DNA of 64,000 nucleotides from Aquitalea magnusonii (GTDB lineage Bacteria; Pseudomonadota; Gammaproteobacteria; Burkholderiales; Chromobacteriaceae), in NCBI RefSeq assembly GCF_002217795.2, contig NZ_AP018823.1, forward strand, positions 310,001 to 374,000. Reading direction: 5' to 3'. Shown piece by piece: positions 11,033-20,173 of the stretch. A program made the position numbers and the translations under genes. Below the pieces are notes generated by a model, which saw only the letters and a list, made by a program, of their open reading frames with translations, was not told the DNA's origin and ran no database searches. Within the stretch, counting starts at the first letter, position 1, and each line of letters begins with the position of its first letter.

Positions 11033-12523
11033 CTAGCACTTGAGAATGTGTTCACGATGCCACCGAAGGTATGGCAGGAGGTCTGCACGAGCGTGGTTGG
11101 ACAGGTGCATGTCTCGCCTGATCCCAAGCATCAGGGCCCAACCTTCTTTGAGTAGTGGACTAAAAACGATTCGGAAGCGGTCATCAAAGCTGATAAGTCC
11201 GGTATCGAATAGCTTATCGAGGTTTGGGGTCAGCAACAGCCCGTTTGCCGGGCTGAGCCGCTGCTCTGCCGTCTCGCAGCGACTCCACGGTCTGATATGA
11301 CTTGCGACGAGCACTTCCTTCAAGCCGCACTTTGTAACCGAGCAACCGCCCCAGCGCTGTATCAGCGCGTCGCGGAATATTCCTTGGCAGACTCGTATTT
11401 TTACAGCTGCATCGCGCTCTGTGTCCTCAATAGATGCAAGGTAGCTGCTAAAAACGGGGTCATCGAGCGGGTCATATTGCGTCGTCGGAGGTTCGGCCAC
11501 GCTCTTGGGGCACTCAACGCCACGGACGATTACATACTCGCCAGTGATGCCGTCGAACGAGTGCACATACCAGCGCTCGGGATCGATCTCACGCGCCGTC
11601 ACCTTTGAGGCATCGTCTGCAGCTTCCTCAATGGGTATCTCCTCACCATTAACCAGGATCATTCGGATGGGCCGCGAGTCACGATATGCGACGAACACTG
11701 CGTCATGGAATGCACGCGAGCGCCGCAGCTTGGATTTCAGGCGACTTAGCCCGTCTTTCCCTTTGCGAGTGTTCGCGATGTCGGAGAGCCTTCGTTGGTA
11801 TGGATATTCATTACCACGATAGGTGGGCGGTTCGCTTTTCCAGTCCACATGCTCGAACCATACACACAGCGCAATGGGCTCCGGTGGCCGACCAACAAAC
11901 GACCACATGGTGTTGCGACCAATGTTGTCGTTTGGATTACCGATTGGCTTACCGTCTTGGGTGTAGGCCCAGTCGCTGACATCAATTCCTGCCAGCGCTA
12001 CGAGCTCGCGCACCGGATGCTTTTCCGTAGGGGATGGTGGCAATGGCATCCGCTGTCCTACGGCGGCCAGTACGATGTTGGCGGTTGGCGGAGTGTCAAT
12101 TGCGGCGGGAGAAAGATAGCGTAACCAATCGAACGCTTTGGCCCGGTCAACTTCCTCCCTCCACCATCGGAAGTCGTCCCGCGGCCTCTTGAAGAGGTCG
12201 AAATAGCCAACACCCGGTTGCCACGGCCTGTCTTCGACGTTGCCCCCGTTGGTGATAATCCCGGTAATCCCCGGAAACCCCATTCTCTTTGTCCAGTCGG
12301 CGAGGGAGTTTAGACCTTGCGCTTGCAGGCTCTCTCCCCAGGTCTCACCGTTTTGATGGAGTTCAAGGCGGTCGTGGACCCCCTTGTAAGTGATATACGT
12401 TTGGGGTTCTCCTGGTTTTACCTTTGGCATGTGCTCTACCAGGATTGCTAACAGCCTCTGCCCGCTCTCGTCTAGTTCGCCCATTGCTGCTCTCAGTTGT
12501 TCAGATTGGTCACAGGATACCAT
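11033..12523 (-). CDS. HNH endonuclease (HNH_2-type) of unknown specificity
   Basis: 496 residues and the leftmost cargo gene. The C-terminal part, about residues 385-445, has the HNH_2 pattern: CSVTKCG, then VASHIRPW, then PANGLLLTPNLDKLFDTGLISF. The long N-terminal region (about 1-370) matches no family I can name. Such proteins often act as modification-dependent or stand-alone restriction nucleases in mobile elements, so a defence role is plausible but inferred. An ATG at 12484 is an alternative start with GAGAG upstream. It is divergent from the small operon at 12699. Confidence 0.75.
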   Translation of the reverse strand: MVSCDQSEQLRAAMGELDESGQRLLAILVEHMPKVKPGEPQTYITYKGVHDRLELHQNGETWGESLQAQGLNSLADWTKRMGFPGITGIITNGGNVEDRPWQPGVGYFDLFKRPRDDFRWWREEVDRAKAFDWLRYLSPAAIDTPPTANIVLAAVGQRMPLPPSPTEKHPVRELVALAGIDVSDWAYTQDGKPIGNPNDNIGRNTMWSFVGRPPEPIALCVWFEHVDWKSEPPTYRGNEYPYQRRLSDIANTRKGKDGLSRLKSKLRRSRAFHDAVFVAYRDSRPIRMILVNGEEIPIEEAADDASKVTAREIDPERWYVHSFDGITGEYVIVRGVECPKSVAEPPTTQYDPLDDPVFSSYLASIEDTERDAAVKIRVCQGIFRDALIQRWGGCSVTKCGLKEVLVASHIRPWSRCETAEQRLSPANGLLLTPNLDKLFDTGLISFDDRFRIVFSPLLKEGWALMLGIRRDMHLSNHARADLLPYLRWHREHILKC

Positions 12524-12617
12524 CCAGTAAACGGATGTTTACTGAACCGGATGCCAATTCCGGATCAGTCGCAAGGGCTTGGTTCGAAACCTCAGCTTTG
12601 TGGGGTACCAGAAGCAC

Positions 12618-12646
12618 TTGACACATGGGGTGCAAAAAATTTACAT
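12618..12646 (+). promoter_or_regulatory. Sigma-70 promoter for the 12699-13260 operon
   Basis: TTGACA at 12618-12623 and TTACAT at 12641-12646 are separated by exactly 17 bp, about 50 bp before the first gene. A second -10-like TATAAA follows further downstream. Confidence 0.6.
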
Positions 12647-12698
12647 TTGCTAAAAAAATCTGTATAAAGATTTATTGGAACAGAATGGAGATTTTTAT

Positions 12699-13064
12699 AT
12701 GCGTCACAGCGAAGAACAAACAGCCGCCTTACTGGCTCTCATGCTTCACCGCTCCGGCAAGACTCGGGGCCGTGTTTCGAAAGGTAAGTTCCTAAAAGTA
12801 GCCGGGCGAAAGCATATCCGAGGAGCGTTCCGAGAGCAGGTGCGTCTTTGTCTAGATGACTTAGGCATCATCATGTTTGAAACGGAATCCGGAGGGATAG
12901 CTATGGTTGCCGCCAGCGCACTGGATGGAGCCCCTGTCTTGATGGTGGCATCGGTTGCTGATGAGTTACATCGTGTAATTGATGGAGATGCTGATGTTAT
13001 GACCGACATATATGAAGAATTGGGCGTCAATGAGGGAGAAGAGGACGAGAATGAGCAGGTCTGA
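12699..13064 (+). CDS. Unknown small protein (121 aa)
   Basis: Begins MRHSEEQTAALLALML at an ATG with GGAG eight bases upstream; an in-frame TTG at 12675 is less likely. The N-terminal half is basic with helices (SGKTRGRVSKGKFLKVAGRK) and could be a DNA-binding segment. The last ~25 residues are strongly acidic (GVNEGEEDENEQV). No family is recognised. Its end overlaps the next gene by 14 bp, so the two are co-translated. An IS3 element lies 46 bp beyond that gene and may have removed further operon members. Confidence 0.6.
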   Translation: MRHSEEQTAALLALMLHRSGKTRGRVSKGKFLKVAGRKHIRGAFREQVRLCLDDLGIIMFETESGGIAMVAASALDGAPVLMVASVADELHRVIDGDADVMTDIYEELGVNEGEEDENEQV

Positions 13065-13260
13065 ACAGCAAGGGGCCAGGACAAAGCAAATGGCTGATCG
13101 TCTGATGAGGTTACACAACCATCTTGAAGCCCAGCACAACGTTGGTCATGACCAACGGCTTGCACGAGATCTTGAGGATCGGATTGGCTCCGGCCAAAGC
13201 CAAAATCTTGAACGTGATTTTGGCGAGGCCGAGAGTTTGCTTTCACGTTATGGCTTCTAA
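13051..13260 (+). CDS. Unknown small helical protein (69 aa)
   Basis: Starts MSRSEQQGARTKQMADRL inside the end of the upstream gene, with GAGGA five bases before the ATG. It is charged and predicted all-helical, with several H/Q/R-rich turns and no membrane segment or Cys cluster. No family is recognised. The tight overlap suggests a partner or complex with the preceding protein. Confidence 0.5.
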   Translation: MSRSEQQGARTKQMADRLMRLHNHLEAQHNVGHDQRLARDLEDRIGSGQSQNLERDFGEAESLLSRYGF

Positions 13261-13369
13261 AAGAGTTGGACCATAGGTGCATAAAGCGCGAGCCCGCGGT
13301 GCTACCTGAATCGCCCCTCCTTTCCTAGACACTTCGCGAGCCTCACACTAGGCCCCACAAGGAGGTGTC

Positions 13370-13648
13370 ATGAGCAAGCCGCGTTTCCCCGAAGCGTTCA
13401 AGATTGAAGCAGTCAAACAGGTAACCGAGCGTGGTTACCCAGTGGCCGAAGTCGCCAGCCGTCTCGGCGTATCTGCCCACAGCCTGTATCAATGGCTGAA
13501 ACGCTTCGACCCCAAGCGCGCCCAACCGGCCGAACCCGCAGACCAGCAAGCCGAAATCCGACGTCTCAAGGCAGAGCTCAAACGGGTCACCGAGGAGCGC
13601 GACATCCTAAAAAAGGCCGCCGCATACTTTGCCAAGGAGTCCGGGTAA
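13370..13648 (+). CDS. IS3-family transposase OrfA
   Basis: 92 residues beginning MSKPRFPEAFKIEAVKQV, with a helix-turn-helix (GYPVAEVASRLGVSAHSLYQWLK) and a C-terminal leucine-zipper-like coil. GGAGG lies a few bases before the ATG. Near its end, at 13609-13615, the heptamer A-AAA-AAG sits in the correct phase for the -1 frameshift that makes the OrfAB transposase. Confidence 0.9.
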   Translation: MSKPRFPEAFKIEAVKQVTERGYPVAEVASRLGVSAHSLYQWLKRFDPKRAQPAEPADQQAEIRRLKAELKRVTEERDILKKAAAYFAKESG

Positions 13649-14520
13649 GGTATGCCTTCATCCGGGCCCATGCACAGCAGTTCCCTATTCGACGTCTGTG
13701 TCGTGTTATGTCGGTGCATCCCAGTGGCTACTACGCCTGGAAAGCATCCCCGCATTCACCACGAGCGCGTGAAGACCAGCGCTTGCTGGAGCACATCAAG
13801 CAGGCGTGGCTCGAAAGTGGCGGTGTCTATGGCTATCGCAAGGTGCATGACGACTTGCAGGCTCAGGGAGAGCGCTGTGGCAAACATCGTGTGGCTCGGC
13901 TGATGAAGCAGGAGGGCTTACGTTCGCAGACGGGTTACCACCGGCGTCCTGGGCATTACAGTGGCCGCCCGGCCGTGGTGGCACCTAACCACCTACAACG
14001 CCAGTTCTCCGTGAATGAGCCGAATACAACCTGGGTGACCGACATCACTTATATCCGCACGCATGAGGGGTGGTTGTACCTGGCGGTGGTGCTGGACCTG
14101 TTCTCGCGGCAGGTGATTGGCTGGTCGATGCAGTCACGTATCGATAGAGAGCTGGTGCTGAATGCCCTGTTGATGGCGGTATGGCGACGTCAGCCCAAGC
14201 AGGAAGTGCTGGTGCATTCCGACCAGGGGAGCCAGTTCAGTAGTTACGACTGGCAGGACTTCTTGAAGGCTCATCGCTTGGTACCCAGCATGAGTCGGCG
14301 TGGGAACTGCCACGACAATGCCGTGGCAGAGAGTTTCTTCCAGTTGCTGAAGCGGGAGCGCATCAAGCGCAAAACCTATCACGACAGGGAGGAGGCCCGG
14401 CGGGATATCTTCGATTACATCGAAATGTTCTACAACCCGAAACGCCGGCATGGTTCCGCAAACGGGCTATCGCCGGTAGAGTTTGAGAAGCAATATTTCC
14501 AACGGCTCAAGAGTGTCTAG
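13609..14520 (+). CDS. IS3-family transposase OrfB (rve integrase core)
   Basis: Catalytic half of the transposase, entered by -1 frameshifting at 13609-13615. After the HTH_21-like N-terminal region come the DDE residues: Asp in WVTDITYI, Asp in VHSDQGSQFSS, and Glu in NAVAESFFQLLKRE. It ends QYFQRLKSV, 18 bp before the right inverted repeat tip. Every catalytic motif is present, so the copy looks functional. Confidence 0.9.
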   Translation, partial: KKGRRILCQGVRVRYAFIRAHAQQFPIRRLCRVMSVHPSGYYAWKASPHSPRAREDQRLLEHIKQAWLESGGVYGYRKVHDDLQAQGERCGKHRVARLMKQEGLRSQTGYHRRPGHYSGRPAVVAPNHLQRQFSVNEPNTTWVTDITYIRTHEGWLYLAVVLDLFSRQVIGWSMQSRIDRELVLNALLMAVWRRQPKQEVLVHSDQGSQFSSYDWQDFLKAHRLVPSMSRRGNCHDNAVAESFFQLLKRERIKRKTYHDREEARRDIFDYIEMFYNPKRRHGSANGLSPVEFEKQYFQRLKSV

Positions 14521-14538
14521 AGAAGCCGGGGCGATTCA

Positions 14539-14743
14539 AGCTGTTCTCGCTGCACTCAATAAAGACAGCGCGTACTCTGACAAAAAAAAGCTCAACCAAG
14601 TGGGCCGAGCCTTTGAAGCTGAATCAATTGTTTGGTTTTCAGGCGTGAACTACCTCGTGAGTCACCATGCGCGATATACCCTACACCCTGTATCGCACTT
14701 GAGCCTGACGAACCACACCGGCCTCAGTGATCACCGTGTCTAG
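14539..14743 (+). other. Segment between IS3 and the helicase gene, possible gene remnant
   Basis: After the IS right end one frame stays open from inside the IS to 14743 (AVLAALNKDSAYSDKKKLNQ ...). Its first ~35 residues look more protein-like than chance, and it then runs antisense over the end of the helicase gene. It has no start codon of its own. It may be the truncated tail of a gene cut by the IS, or noise. Confidence 0.2.
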
Positions 14744-17700
14744 GCGACTGTTACAAAACTCCTCGACATAGCCCTTCAGCGCGTACGCAGTCTGGAGCGC
14801 CCGTTTGTCCTCAGGAATGTGTGCGGCTAAAGCGTCCGGCATCACAACGATGCATTTAGCCATCGCTCGAGAAACCGCTACGTTTGTACGCTCTAGCTGC
14901 ATAAGGAACGCCTCTTCACCGCCAATCACATCAACATCGGCCACTCCAAAAGTCACGATGATGGTGTGGCGCTCGCCCCCTTGGAAGCGTTCGACAGTGT
15001 CGACTGCGTCGGCAATGAGGTCACCCTCACCCGAGAATAGGTGTTCGAGTTCGCGTACCACCAGCGCTCGCTGGGCACGGTGCGGTGTTACGATACCAAT
15101 GCAGTCGGACCAAAACTCTTGAGCAGTTGGCACTCGATGGGTGGGCGGATTTGGCCCCCAGCCATCCAGTTCCGCACTGACCGATTGGCGCAGCATCCAC
15201 ACCATGCCGGCAACCACCTTGGCTTCGAATAGGTTGCCCTGGGAGGACACGTCGTCCTCATGTAAGAGCGTAGCCACCACCGACTCGTGTCGCAGCAGTA
15301 CATCAAACGCTGCGCACCAAGGCAGGTGGGAGGGATAAGCTACCTGATTAGGTAGAGGCTGTATGTGGTGCAGCCGCGCATTCCCATACTCCGCTTGCAA
15401 GGACGACGGATAACCGATGCTTCGAGCGAAGGCCACGATGTCTTCGGCCGACCGGTAGTTACGTTCGAGCACGCAGCGCGGTACTGGAGTCCTGAACGAG
15501 CGCTTTGTCAGGTAGGTCTGAATGCTACCAACTAAGTAGGCGGCATCCGCTGGGGCTTCTATGGAGGAGATGGGTGGCATCTGCAAGTGGTCACCGGCAA
15601 TGATGAGACGCGAGTCGTCTCGCAAGCCGGAGAAGGCCGACACTGCATGCGGTACTGGCACCTGGGAGCTCTCGTCGATGACCACCACATCGAAGACAGG
15701 GTGTAGAGGGCTGCTTGCGATGTATTTCGGAAACTGCCGACCCTGGCGAACTTGGCACCCCACGATAGTGATCCCTGTGCCGTTGGTCAGTGCGTCTAGG
15801 CAGTTTTGCATGTCAGGGTCTGACCGGTCGAATACCATGGTCTGATAGCTGACATGTGCTGCCAAGCCAGATGGGACCGCTCCGACGGTACGGCCTTGCG
15901 AGTAGCCCATGTACAGTGTTCCGGTAGCAGTCGCGTCAGCGCTCATGGCCTTAGCGGCGCGTTGCATCACCTCCTCTACCGCTTTGTAGGTCGGCCCGGT
16001 TACAAGCACTCGCAGCGGTTGGCCGGCGCTTACTGCATGCGTCGTCATCGCATGCAACATAGCGGCGAGTGTCTTGGTCTTACCTGTCCCTGGCGGTCCC
16101 CAAATGAGCGTGAGTCCTCGCTCGAGAGCATGAGCCACAGCGATTTCCTGGGAATCGTTCAAGCCGTCTAGAGCCCGCACATAGCGTGCAAGCGGTTGTG
16201 CCGTCGTTGTGGGAACGATGACGTTCTGCTCGAGCGCCGGCGGATTCCACAGTACGCGTGCTGCGGGCGTCTCAGCCGACGCGCCCCCGCGCCGGGCTGC
16301 AGGCGCGATGCCCATCGCCACGGCAGCGTTATTGTCGGGCACAGCAATCCGTGGATTGGCGATGGCTTCCAGAATTGGCGCGCTGTGTTCGGCCCAGTTG
16401 AATAGCTTTGGCTTCTTACCCTCGACCAGGAAAACGTCGTCCAGAATTGGGAACGCAGCGTTGGCAATCAGGTTAGGAACGAACAGTGGATCGTTCCTAA
16501 CGCGCAACTGGACGCGGGCACGGTGGTGCACACGGTCGAAGTCCAGCAGTCGCGCCTCCAGGACCGACCACAGTGGACGTGTCAACAGGTCGGGATTGCC
16601 TGTATATGCAGGAGATCCGGGCCGCAGCAGCCTCCCAGCATGCTGCAGCGGCATGCCTGGGTGCCCGATCTTGCCGAGCGTAAGCATCGAATCTTCTTTG
16701 AACTTCGCCTCCGCGGATCCGGGGCCGACGTCGAAATCATAGACGTCGCCTCCCACGTGCACGCCGTTCTTCAACACAATGGCTTCATAGCTCGCCTCCA
16801 GCCTCTCACCATCCATGGACAGGCGGATGTGTGCTTCGAGCTGGGAGGCGTTGAACTCGAGGTGGTCCCACCATAGCCACAGCTTGCCATCGAAGGCGAC
16901 ATTGGATGCACCTCGAGGAATAGAGGTCGGAATGTGGGTTGCCTTCGCGCGGAATTGTCCTCGGTAGTCCTGTCGGAGCTTCTCGCACACGGTCTCCAGG
17001 GCTCGTGACTGTCGAATCAGGGCATCCGAGTACTGCGAGATGATGGTGTTTCGAGGCACACGATTGCCTGCACCCCGCTTGACCTGGGGGGCGTTCGACC
17101 AGATTTCGTAGATGCGCTCTCGAGGAATACCATTACTTAGGTACTCACGGTAGTACGAGTCGTGCACGGCCGGCGACGCCCCCAGGCGGTAGTGCTCAAC
17201 GGTGTCGAACAAGGTAATGACATGTCTTGTCGGTGCAAACACCATCCGTCGAACAATTTCGTCCACTGCGACTACCGTGGCTGCCTCCAAAGAATCAGGC
17301 CGGGCAATCATCTCGTCAGGAGGGAATACCCACGCCAGCGCCTTGGCTTTGCGAACGGTTAAAGCCATAACGCGAGGGAGGTGTCGCCCCATGGCGTTGC
17401 ATAGCTCCAGGAACTGACGTTGCTCCCAGAAGTGAATCTGAGCAGTCACAGAGCCGGGGACCATGCCCTCTGCCACGTCAATGCAGTTGGCAATTTGGGT
17501 GAGGAAGCCCTCCAGCGCGACCCATTCTGCATCCAGCGTCTTTTGGTCGACCACGAAAGGCACTGGCTGGAATCGGCGAGGTGCTTGCCCCGCAGTGAAG
17601 TTTGTAGCTGTTCCGGAAAGAGCTAAGCCGGTCAGCAGACCGGAACTGGAGTCGAAGTTGATGCTGGCATACAGCAGCAAGTTCGCGCTGGGAACTAGTG

Positions 17701-18925
17701 AGGCGATGACCGCATCAGGGTCAGTCGACAGGGTTCCGGTCGTAATGGCCGTCGAACGCGCGGGAAGCGTCTTGGCTTCCCGCTTGAGAAGCGTGTGCTG
17801 CTGCAATGCAGGGTGTCCTGCCGCACCGGCCAGCGCAGGCGTGTCTGGTACGGTGTTCAGGTGCAGAACCTTCTTGGCGCCGCGCGTGACGCCAGGCACC
17901 AGACAAAGATGTCCGCTGGCCGAGGCCAATGGCATGCAGTAGTGCCCTTGGTTGGCATCGACGATGTCACGTTGGTTCTGGCCCATGTGACGCTTGTCGC
18001 CCAGCCAGTCGCAGCTTCCACAGGAGTTGGTCACATGCCAGTCGAGGTCCTGCCAACCGTCCGGGCGGGCCTGGCCCACACGAACGACGCGAACCACGTT
18101 CTCGAAGAATCCGCGAATGGCTGCCAGGTAGTAGCGCAACTGCGCGTCTTCCGAGTCGAGCATGAGCGCGTCGAGCAGCTGCGCAGTCGTCGCGCCTCCT
18201 GCCTGCTCAAGTGCTTCGAGTTCGCTTTCGCCCTGCTTGTACCGGGTCCAAAGGTATGCGTGCGAGCTGACGTAGTAGCGTTGGGCGAGCTCTGGATGCA
18301 GCGCGAGCCAGTTGGCTAGCATCAGCGCATACATGGCGATTTCCGAGCAGTAACTTGGGTTGGCCTCAGCTGTGTGCTTGATGTCCAGGATGCTCAGTGC
18401 AAGCCGATCTTCAGCTAGTTGGTTGATGGCCACACGCGTGCCATCCGGTCGAACCTCCATTTCACCTTCGACCGGAGAGCGCACATAAACCACGTCGGGG
18501 ATGAAATCCGCCAGTGGGGGTACGACCGCCGCGTCGGAGGGCAAAAGCCCAATGTTGGCAAGTACAGTTGCTCGCTGGGTACCCACCGAGAAACGACCTT
18601 GCAGGATGAGCGACGGCGCACCTGCCAGCCGGGTTAGTTCAGCATGCAAGTCAACATCATTGTAGGTAGCCCCTGGTTTCGAGAACTTCACCACGGTGGG
18701 AAAAAGCCGAACCAGCATGTCGTTGCGGTCGACCTCAAATTCTTTGCCTTCGACCGCTAGAAGACCGATCCCGGGGCGCTTGATGGGCTCCGGCAGTCCT
18801 GCCGCTGCCATCGTTGTCTTGTCATGTAGTGACAGGAACAGCTCCTTGTCGCACCTAGTGCGCAGGAACATCGACAGCGTGCTCTTCGATACCTTTAGCG
18901 ATATGGCCGCCGGTGCTGTTGCCAT
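14681..18925 (-). CDS. Dna2-like Fe-S nuclease fused to superfamily 1 helicase
   Basis: 1414 residues. The N-terminal region has the Cas4/AddB/Dna2 pattern: Cys25, a PD-(D/E)xK core (PD at 143-144, DIK at 181-183, then YCSEIAMY), and Cys302, Cys305 and Cys330, a likely four-cysteine iron-sulfur site. A middle region of about 550 residues is unassigned. The C-terminal helicase shows Walker A GPPGTGKTKT near 940, Walker B VVVIDESSQ, ERNYRSAEDI, ERFQGGER and NVAVSRAM. It probably unwinds and degrades DNA. It lies 9 bp behind the methyltransferase gene and behind a WYL regulator, so a restriction-like role is inferred. Confidence 0.82.
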   Translation of the reverse strand: MATAPAAISLKVSKSTLSMFLRTRCDKELFLSLHDKTTMAAAGLPEPIKRPGIGLLAVEGKEFEVDRNDMLVRLFPTVVKFSKPGATYNDVDLHAELTRLAGAPSLILQGRFSVGTQRATVLANIGLLPSDAAVVPPLADFIPDVVYVRSPVEGEMEVRPDGTRVAINQLAEDRLALSILDIKHTAEANPSYCSEIAMYALMLANWLALHPELAQRYYVSSHAYLWTRYKQGESELEALEQAGGATTAQLLDALMLDSEDAQLRYYLAAIRGFFENVVRVVRVGQARPDGWQDLDWHVTNSCGSCDWLGDKRHMGQNQRDIVDANQGHYCMPLASASGHLCLVPGVTRGAKKVLHLNTVPDTPALAGAAGHPALQQHTLLKREAKTLPARSTAITTGTLSTDPDAVIASLVPSANLLLYASINFDSSSGLLTGLALSGTATNFTAGQAPRRFQPVPFVVDQKTLDAEWVALEGFLTQIANCIDVAEGMVPGSVTAQIHFWEQRQFLELCNAMGRHLPRVMALTVRKAKALAWVFPPDEMIARPDSLEAATVVAVDEIVRRMVFAPTRHVITLFDTVEHYRLGASPAVHDSYYREYLSNGIPRERIYEIWSNAPQVKRGAGNRVPRNTIISQYSDALIRQSRALETVCEKLRQDYRGQFRAKATHIPTSIPRGASNVAFDGKLWLWWDHLEFNASQLEAHIRLSMDGERLEASYEAIVLKNGVHVGGDVYDFDVGPGSAEAKFKEDSMLTLGKIGHPGMPLQHAGRLLRPGSPAYTGNPDLLTRPLWSVLEARLLDFDRVHHRARVQLRVRNDPLFVPNLIANAAFPILDDVFLVEGKKPKLFNWAEHSAPILEAIANPRIAVPDNNAAVAMGIAPAARRGGASAETPAARVLWNPPALEQNVIVPTTTAQPLARYVRALDGLNDSQEIAVAHALERGLTLIWGPPGTGKTKTLAAMLHAMTTHAVSAGQPLRVLVTGPTYKAVEEVMQRAAKAMSADATATGTLYMGYSQGRTVGAVPSGLAAHVSYQTMVFDRSDPDMQNCLDALTNGTGITIVGCQVRQGRQFPKYIASSPLHPVFDVVVIDESSQVPVPHAVSAFSGLRDDSRLIIAGDHLQMPPISSIEAPADAAYLVGSIQTYLTKRSFRTPVPRCVLERNYRSAEDIVAFARSIGYPSSLQAEYGNARLHHIQPLPNQVAYPSHLPWCAAFDVLLRHESVVATLLHEDDVSSQGNLFEAKVVAGMVWMLRQSVSAELDGWGPNPPTHRVPTAQEFWSDCIGIVTPHRAQRALVVRELEHLFSGEGDLIADAVDTVERFQGGERHTIIVTFGVADVDVIGGEEAFLMQLERTNVAVSRAMAKCIVVMPDALAAHIPEDKRALQTAYALKGYVEEFCNSRLDTVITEAGVVRQAQVRYRV

Positions 18926-18934
18926 GAATGCCCC

Positions 18935-20059
18935 CTATATTCTCTTTATGTGAAAGTCGTACTCAATCGCGGCTGATGAGCCAGCAGCCATGTGGTCAGC
19001 CTGGCGCTTGCCCGAGGACGCGGTGTCAGCCGCGCTCACCGAGACTTCCCGCCATAACACTCCGGACTCTTCCAGAGAAGCACGGAGCACCGCCTTTGCA
19101 TCGACCTTGGCCGACGGAATGATTCCAAAGCGGATGTACATGTCCAAGTCATCCGCATTGGTGCGCGCCATATTTTTCCAAACTTGTCCAAGCGACTTGG
19201 CAAATACGGCCGTGCCAGTGTGCTCAAGTTGGAAATCATTGGCATATTCGACGTGGTCAGGCCCGCCTAAGAACCAGTTACGCAGCCACTGGTCTTGAAC
19301 GTAGGTGCGCATTCCGTAATACGGTGGAGAGGTCACGACAACGGAGAAGTCGCGAGCGTCAGTGGGCAGCGACTTGGCCAGCCTCGAGTCTCCATGGCGA
19401 GCGTTTGCAATGGTCCCAGCTGCCGGAAGTTTGTCGTCGTGCAGGCGCGTTAGCTTGCGGTGAAGGACCGCAAGCACATCGACTTCCGGTGGCTCAATCC
19501 CATGCTCCCTCCAGTAGCGCACAGAGTAGGCTGGCTTAGCCGAGAAGGTTCGCGGCATCTGATTAGAAAAGTAGGATCGGCGCTCAGGGCTCTTATTCAA
19601 AGGGCCGTGCAAGCAGCCAAGCATCGCGGCGCGGAGCAATACGGTGGTGTCGCTGTCCCTTTTTACAGCCATCAGTCCCTTGCGGATAGCGCAGATTTGC
19701 TGAAGCACCTTCGGGGTGAAGGCGTACTGAAAGAACTCGGAGTTTGGTGTCTCGGCCGACTGGTGCCTGACGATGTAGGTCTTCGCAAGTTCGAGCACCG
19801 CCTCGGTGTCGACGAGTGCCAGTTTGGCCCGTGCAATTGCAACGGCGATGGGTGAGGCGTCGATACCTCGTGCGACCAGACCTAGCTTACGGGCAGCAAA
19901 GAGGGTGGTTCCACGGCCACAAAACGGGTCCATCACGACCGGTGCATCATTCTTGTGATGCTCAAGCACTCGCAGGGGGTATTCCAGCGGGAACATCGTG
20001 AAGTAAGGGCAGATGGCATTGAGCGCGTTATCGCGCTCGTACGCTAAGGACCTAGTCAT
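18935..20059 (-). CDS. TSPPY-type DNA methyltransferase
   Basis: 374 residues. The SAM-binding motif DPFCGRGT lies at 44-51 and the catalytic TSPPYYG at 243-249, typical of N4-cytosine or N6-adenine DNA methyltransferases. About 190 residues between them could hold target recognition. The start at 20059 gives MTRSLAYERDNALNAICPYF. With the nuclease-helicase 9 bp downstream, it probably marks host DNA against that enzyme. Recognition sequence and modified base cannot be read from sequence. Confidence 0.85.
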   Translation of the reverse strand: MTRSLAYERDNALNAICPYFTMFPLEYPLRVLEHHKNDAPVVMDPFCGRGTTLFAARKLGLVARGIDASPIAVAIARAKLALVDTEAVLELAKTYIVRHQSAETPNSEFFQYAFTPKVLQQICAIRKGLMAVKRDSDTTVLLRAAMLGCLHGPLNKSPERRSYFSNQMPRTFSAKPAYSVRYWREHGIEPPEVDVLAVLHRKLTRLHDDKLPAAGTIANARHGDSRLAKSLPTDARDFSVVVTSPPYYGMRTYVQDQWLRNWFLGGPDHVEYANDFQLEHTGTAVFAKSLGQVWKNMARTNADDLDMYIRFGIIPSAKVDAKAVLRASLEESGVLWREVSVSAADTASSGKRQADHMAAGSSAAIEYDFHIKRI

Positions 20060-20173
20060 AGTTGATATAGGATTGTCAGGGACTGCAGGTCACGGATGGA
20101 GTCAGTATGCCCAGATAGCCAGCGATGCGCACTAGCCTGGTTTGTCCGTGAAGCCTGACTTTTCAGTATTGCG

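Larger units (their letters stand above)
13307..14538 (+). mobile_element. IS3-family insertion sequence (1232 bp)
   Basis: Inverted repeats beginning TGAATCGCCCC occur at 13307 and, reversed, at 14538, with a further shared block CTAGACACT about 20 bp in. Inside are orfA and orfB in frames 0 and -1 with an A-AAA-AAG slippery heptamer. The flanking triplets differ (ACC on the left, AGC on the right), so no 3-bp duplication is visible. This suggests that a deletion or recombination followed insertion. It is nested in the Tn7-like cargo. Confidence 0.88.
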
